A DNA stretch of 64,000 nt. It comes from Balneolaceae bacterium. Lineage in GTDB: Bacteria > Bacteroidota > Rhodothermia > Balneolales > Balneolaceae. The notes beneath the pieces are model-generated. The model was given only the letters and a program-made list of their open reading frames with translations, did no database searches and had not been told where the DNA came from. Shown here in pieces: positions 63,585 through 64,000 of the stretch; the stretch's first letter is position 1, and each line of letters begins with the position of its first letter. The stretch covers positions 1 to 64,000 of the forward strand of contig VEMX01000002.1 of NCBI GenBank assembly GCA_009711805.1, read 5' to 3'. Position numbers and translations under genes: made by a program.

Positions 63585-64000
63585 GGTTTGCCTTGCTGAT
63601 GTCTTTCTGTGTAGTTCCGTACAGGGCGGGATCCCAGATCAAACGTTGTTGATAATCTTCTTGCATGTGATTCGCCGACATATGTACCCAAAAGGCTACA
63701 GGCAGGCGATCAAAGAAAACGGCTTGTACGGAGGTATGGTCATCATAAACGGAGGTGCCAAAATCCAGACCAGCCAGCAGTCCCATACGGTTGTCATAAA
63801 TAGCCCCGTAATCTTTAAAGCTGCGTGCTATAGGTTCAGATCCCATAGGCCATCGTAATTTCTTCTTCACATTTTGAGAAATAAGTGGAGAGAACACCTG
63901 ATCGTTGTAGAGTCTAAACATTAAGTCAGCCATAAATTTTGTACTGGCTTGGGGGAAATAACTCAGGGCATCTCTTTCCTGCATAAAGGTGAGTGAAAGC
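63577..64000 (-). CDS. Serine hydrolase (beta-lactamase-like), partial
   Basis: The frame is open to the edge of the window, so the N-terminus and its catalytic SxxK motif are missing. The 141 visible residues contain DYGAIYDNRMGLLAGLDFGTSVYDDHTS and VAFWVHMSANHMQEDYQQRL, a C-terminal region of the serine hydrolase type seen in Bacteroidota. The assignment rests on overall resemblance and is moderate. The Met encoded at 63984 is probably internal. Confidence 0.6.
   Translation of the reverse strand, partial: LSLTFMQERDALSYFPQASTKFMADLMFRLYNDQVFSPLISQNVKKKLRWPMGSEPIARSFKDYGAIYDNRMGLLAGLDFGTSVYDDHTSVQAVFFDRLPVAFWVHMSANHMQEDYQQRLIWDPALYGTTQKDISKANHE

Noticed and set aside
1-64000. CRISPR array, prophage, integron or intact insertion sequence
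   Set aside because: No spaced identical short repeats, phage structural genes, integrase or transposase frames were found.
1-64000. tRNA or rRNA genes
   Set aside because: No cloverleaf-type sequence or rRNA signature was recognised by eye; a covariance scan would be needed to exclude them fully.

Overview
The window looks like a chromosomal segment of an FCB-group bacterium, most probably Balneolota (Balneola, Fodinibius or Gracilimonas relatives). The signs are a type IX secretion sorting domain with the NYPNPFNP motif, an OstA-like/LptC pair, a TonB-dependent receptor with a carboxypeptidase-like N-terminal domain, a Bacteroidota-type 30-codon COX24/bS22-like gene, many GTG and TTG starts, and generally weak Shine-Dalgarno sites. 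The assignment is an inference. I saw no rRNA, tRNA or CRISPR array and no intact transposase.

Layout. 1-1200: non-coding, with a tandem duplication of a ~400-bp unit. 1.2-3.6 kb: CynX-type MFS transporter, nitroreductase, DoxX. 3.63-4.16 kb: a 236-bp element with terminal inverted repeats. 4.2-9.7 kb: a giant secreted protein with twelve SbsA/Big_5-like repeats and a sorting domain, then a small fibronectin III protein. 9.8-11.6 kb: an amidoligase and a peptidase C26-like amidase whose genes overlap. 11.8-16 kb: the ABC-F factor EttA, a PAS/HisKA_2 histidine kinase and a small outer-membrane barrel protein. 16.3-25.1 kb: a five-gene export locus on the minus strand (PDZ protein, NEW3 membrane protein, ABC ATPase, two ABC-2 permeases), divergent from a histidine kinase/OmpR regulator pair; a two-fold direct repeat lies between them. 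25.7-28.6 kb: PepSY membrane protein, secreted amidohydrolase, Ogt. 28.65-29.15 kb: an orphan terminator that may end a small RNA. 29.1-32.2 kb: a probable metal (zinc-type) uptake module made of a small CPVC membrane protein, a His-rich lipoprotein and a TonB-dependent receptor.

32.3-43.2 kb: metabolic genes and others (pyruvate phosphate dikinase, a pyridine nucleotide-disulfide oxidoreductase, a lipoprotein of unknown function, a PolB-like exonuclease, type I asparaginase, an EF-G-like GTPase). 43.3-47.5 kb: a tightly packed minus-strand operon of Na+/amino-acid symporter, upp, lptC and an OstA-like gene. 47.7-48.1 kb: an HU-family gene and the COX24/bS22-like mini gene. 48.9-62.3 kb: a long plus-strand operon of rqcH, aroK, aroB, tamB, rnr and a metallopeptidase/TolB-propeller/outer-membrane-barrel fusion. 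62.4 kb to the end: a tetrapyrrole-methylase-family (RsmI-like) methyltransferase, a small membrane protein and a truncated serine hydrolase, all on the minus strand with overlapping ends.

Envelope biology dominates: export, LPS transport, outer-membrane assembly and secreted proteins. The best candidates for under-described systems are the PDZ-NEW3-ABC locus with its two-component pair, the peptidase-propeller-barrel fusion beside tamB, the amidoligase/amidase pair, and the small-protein/lipoprotein/receptor metal module. Several intergenic regions carry dispersed palindromic or TIR-bounded repeats, and three of these hold short minus-strand frames that look like gene ends.
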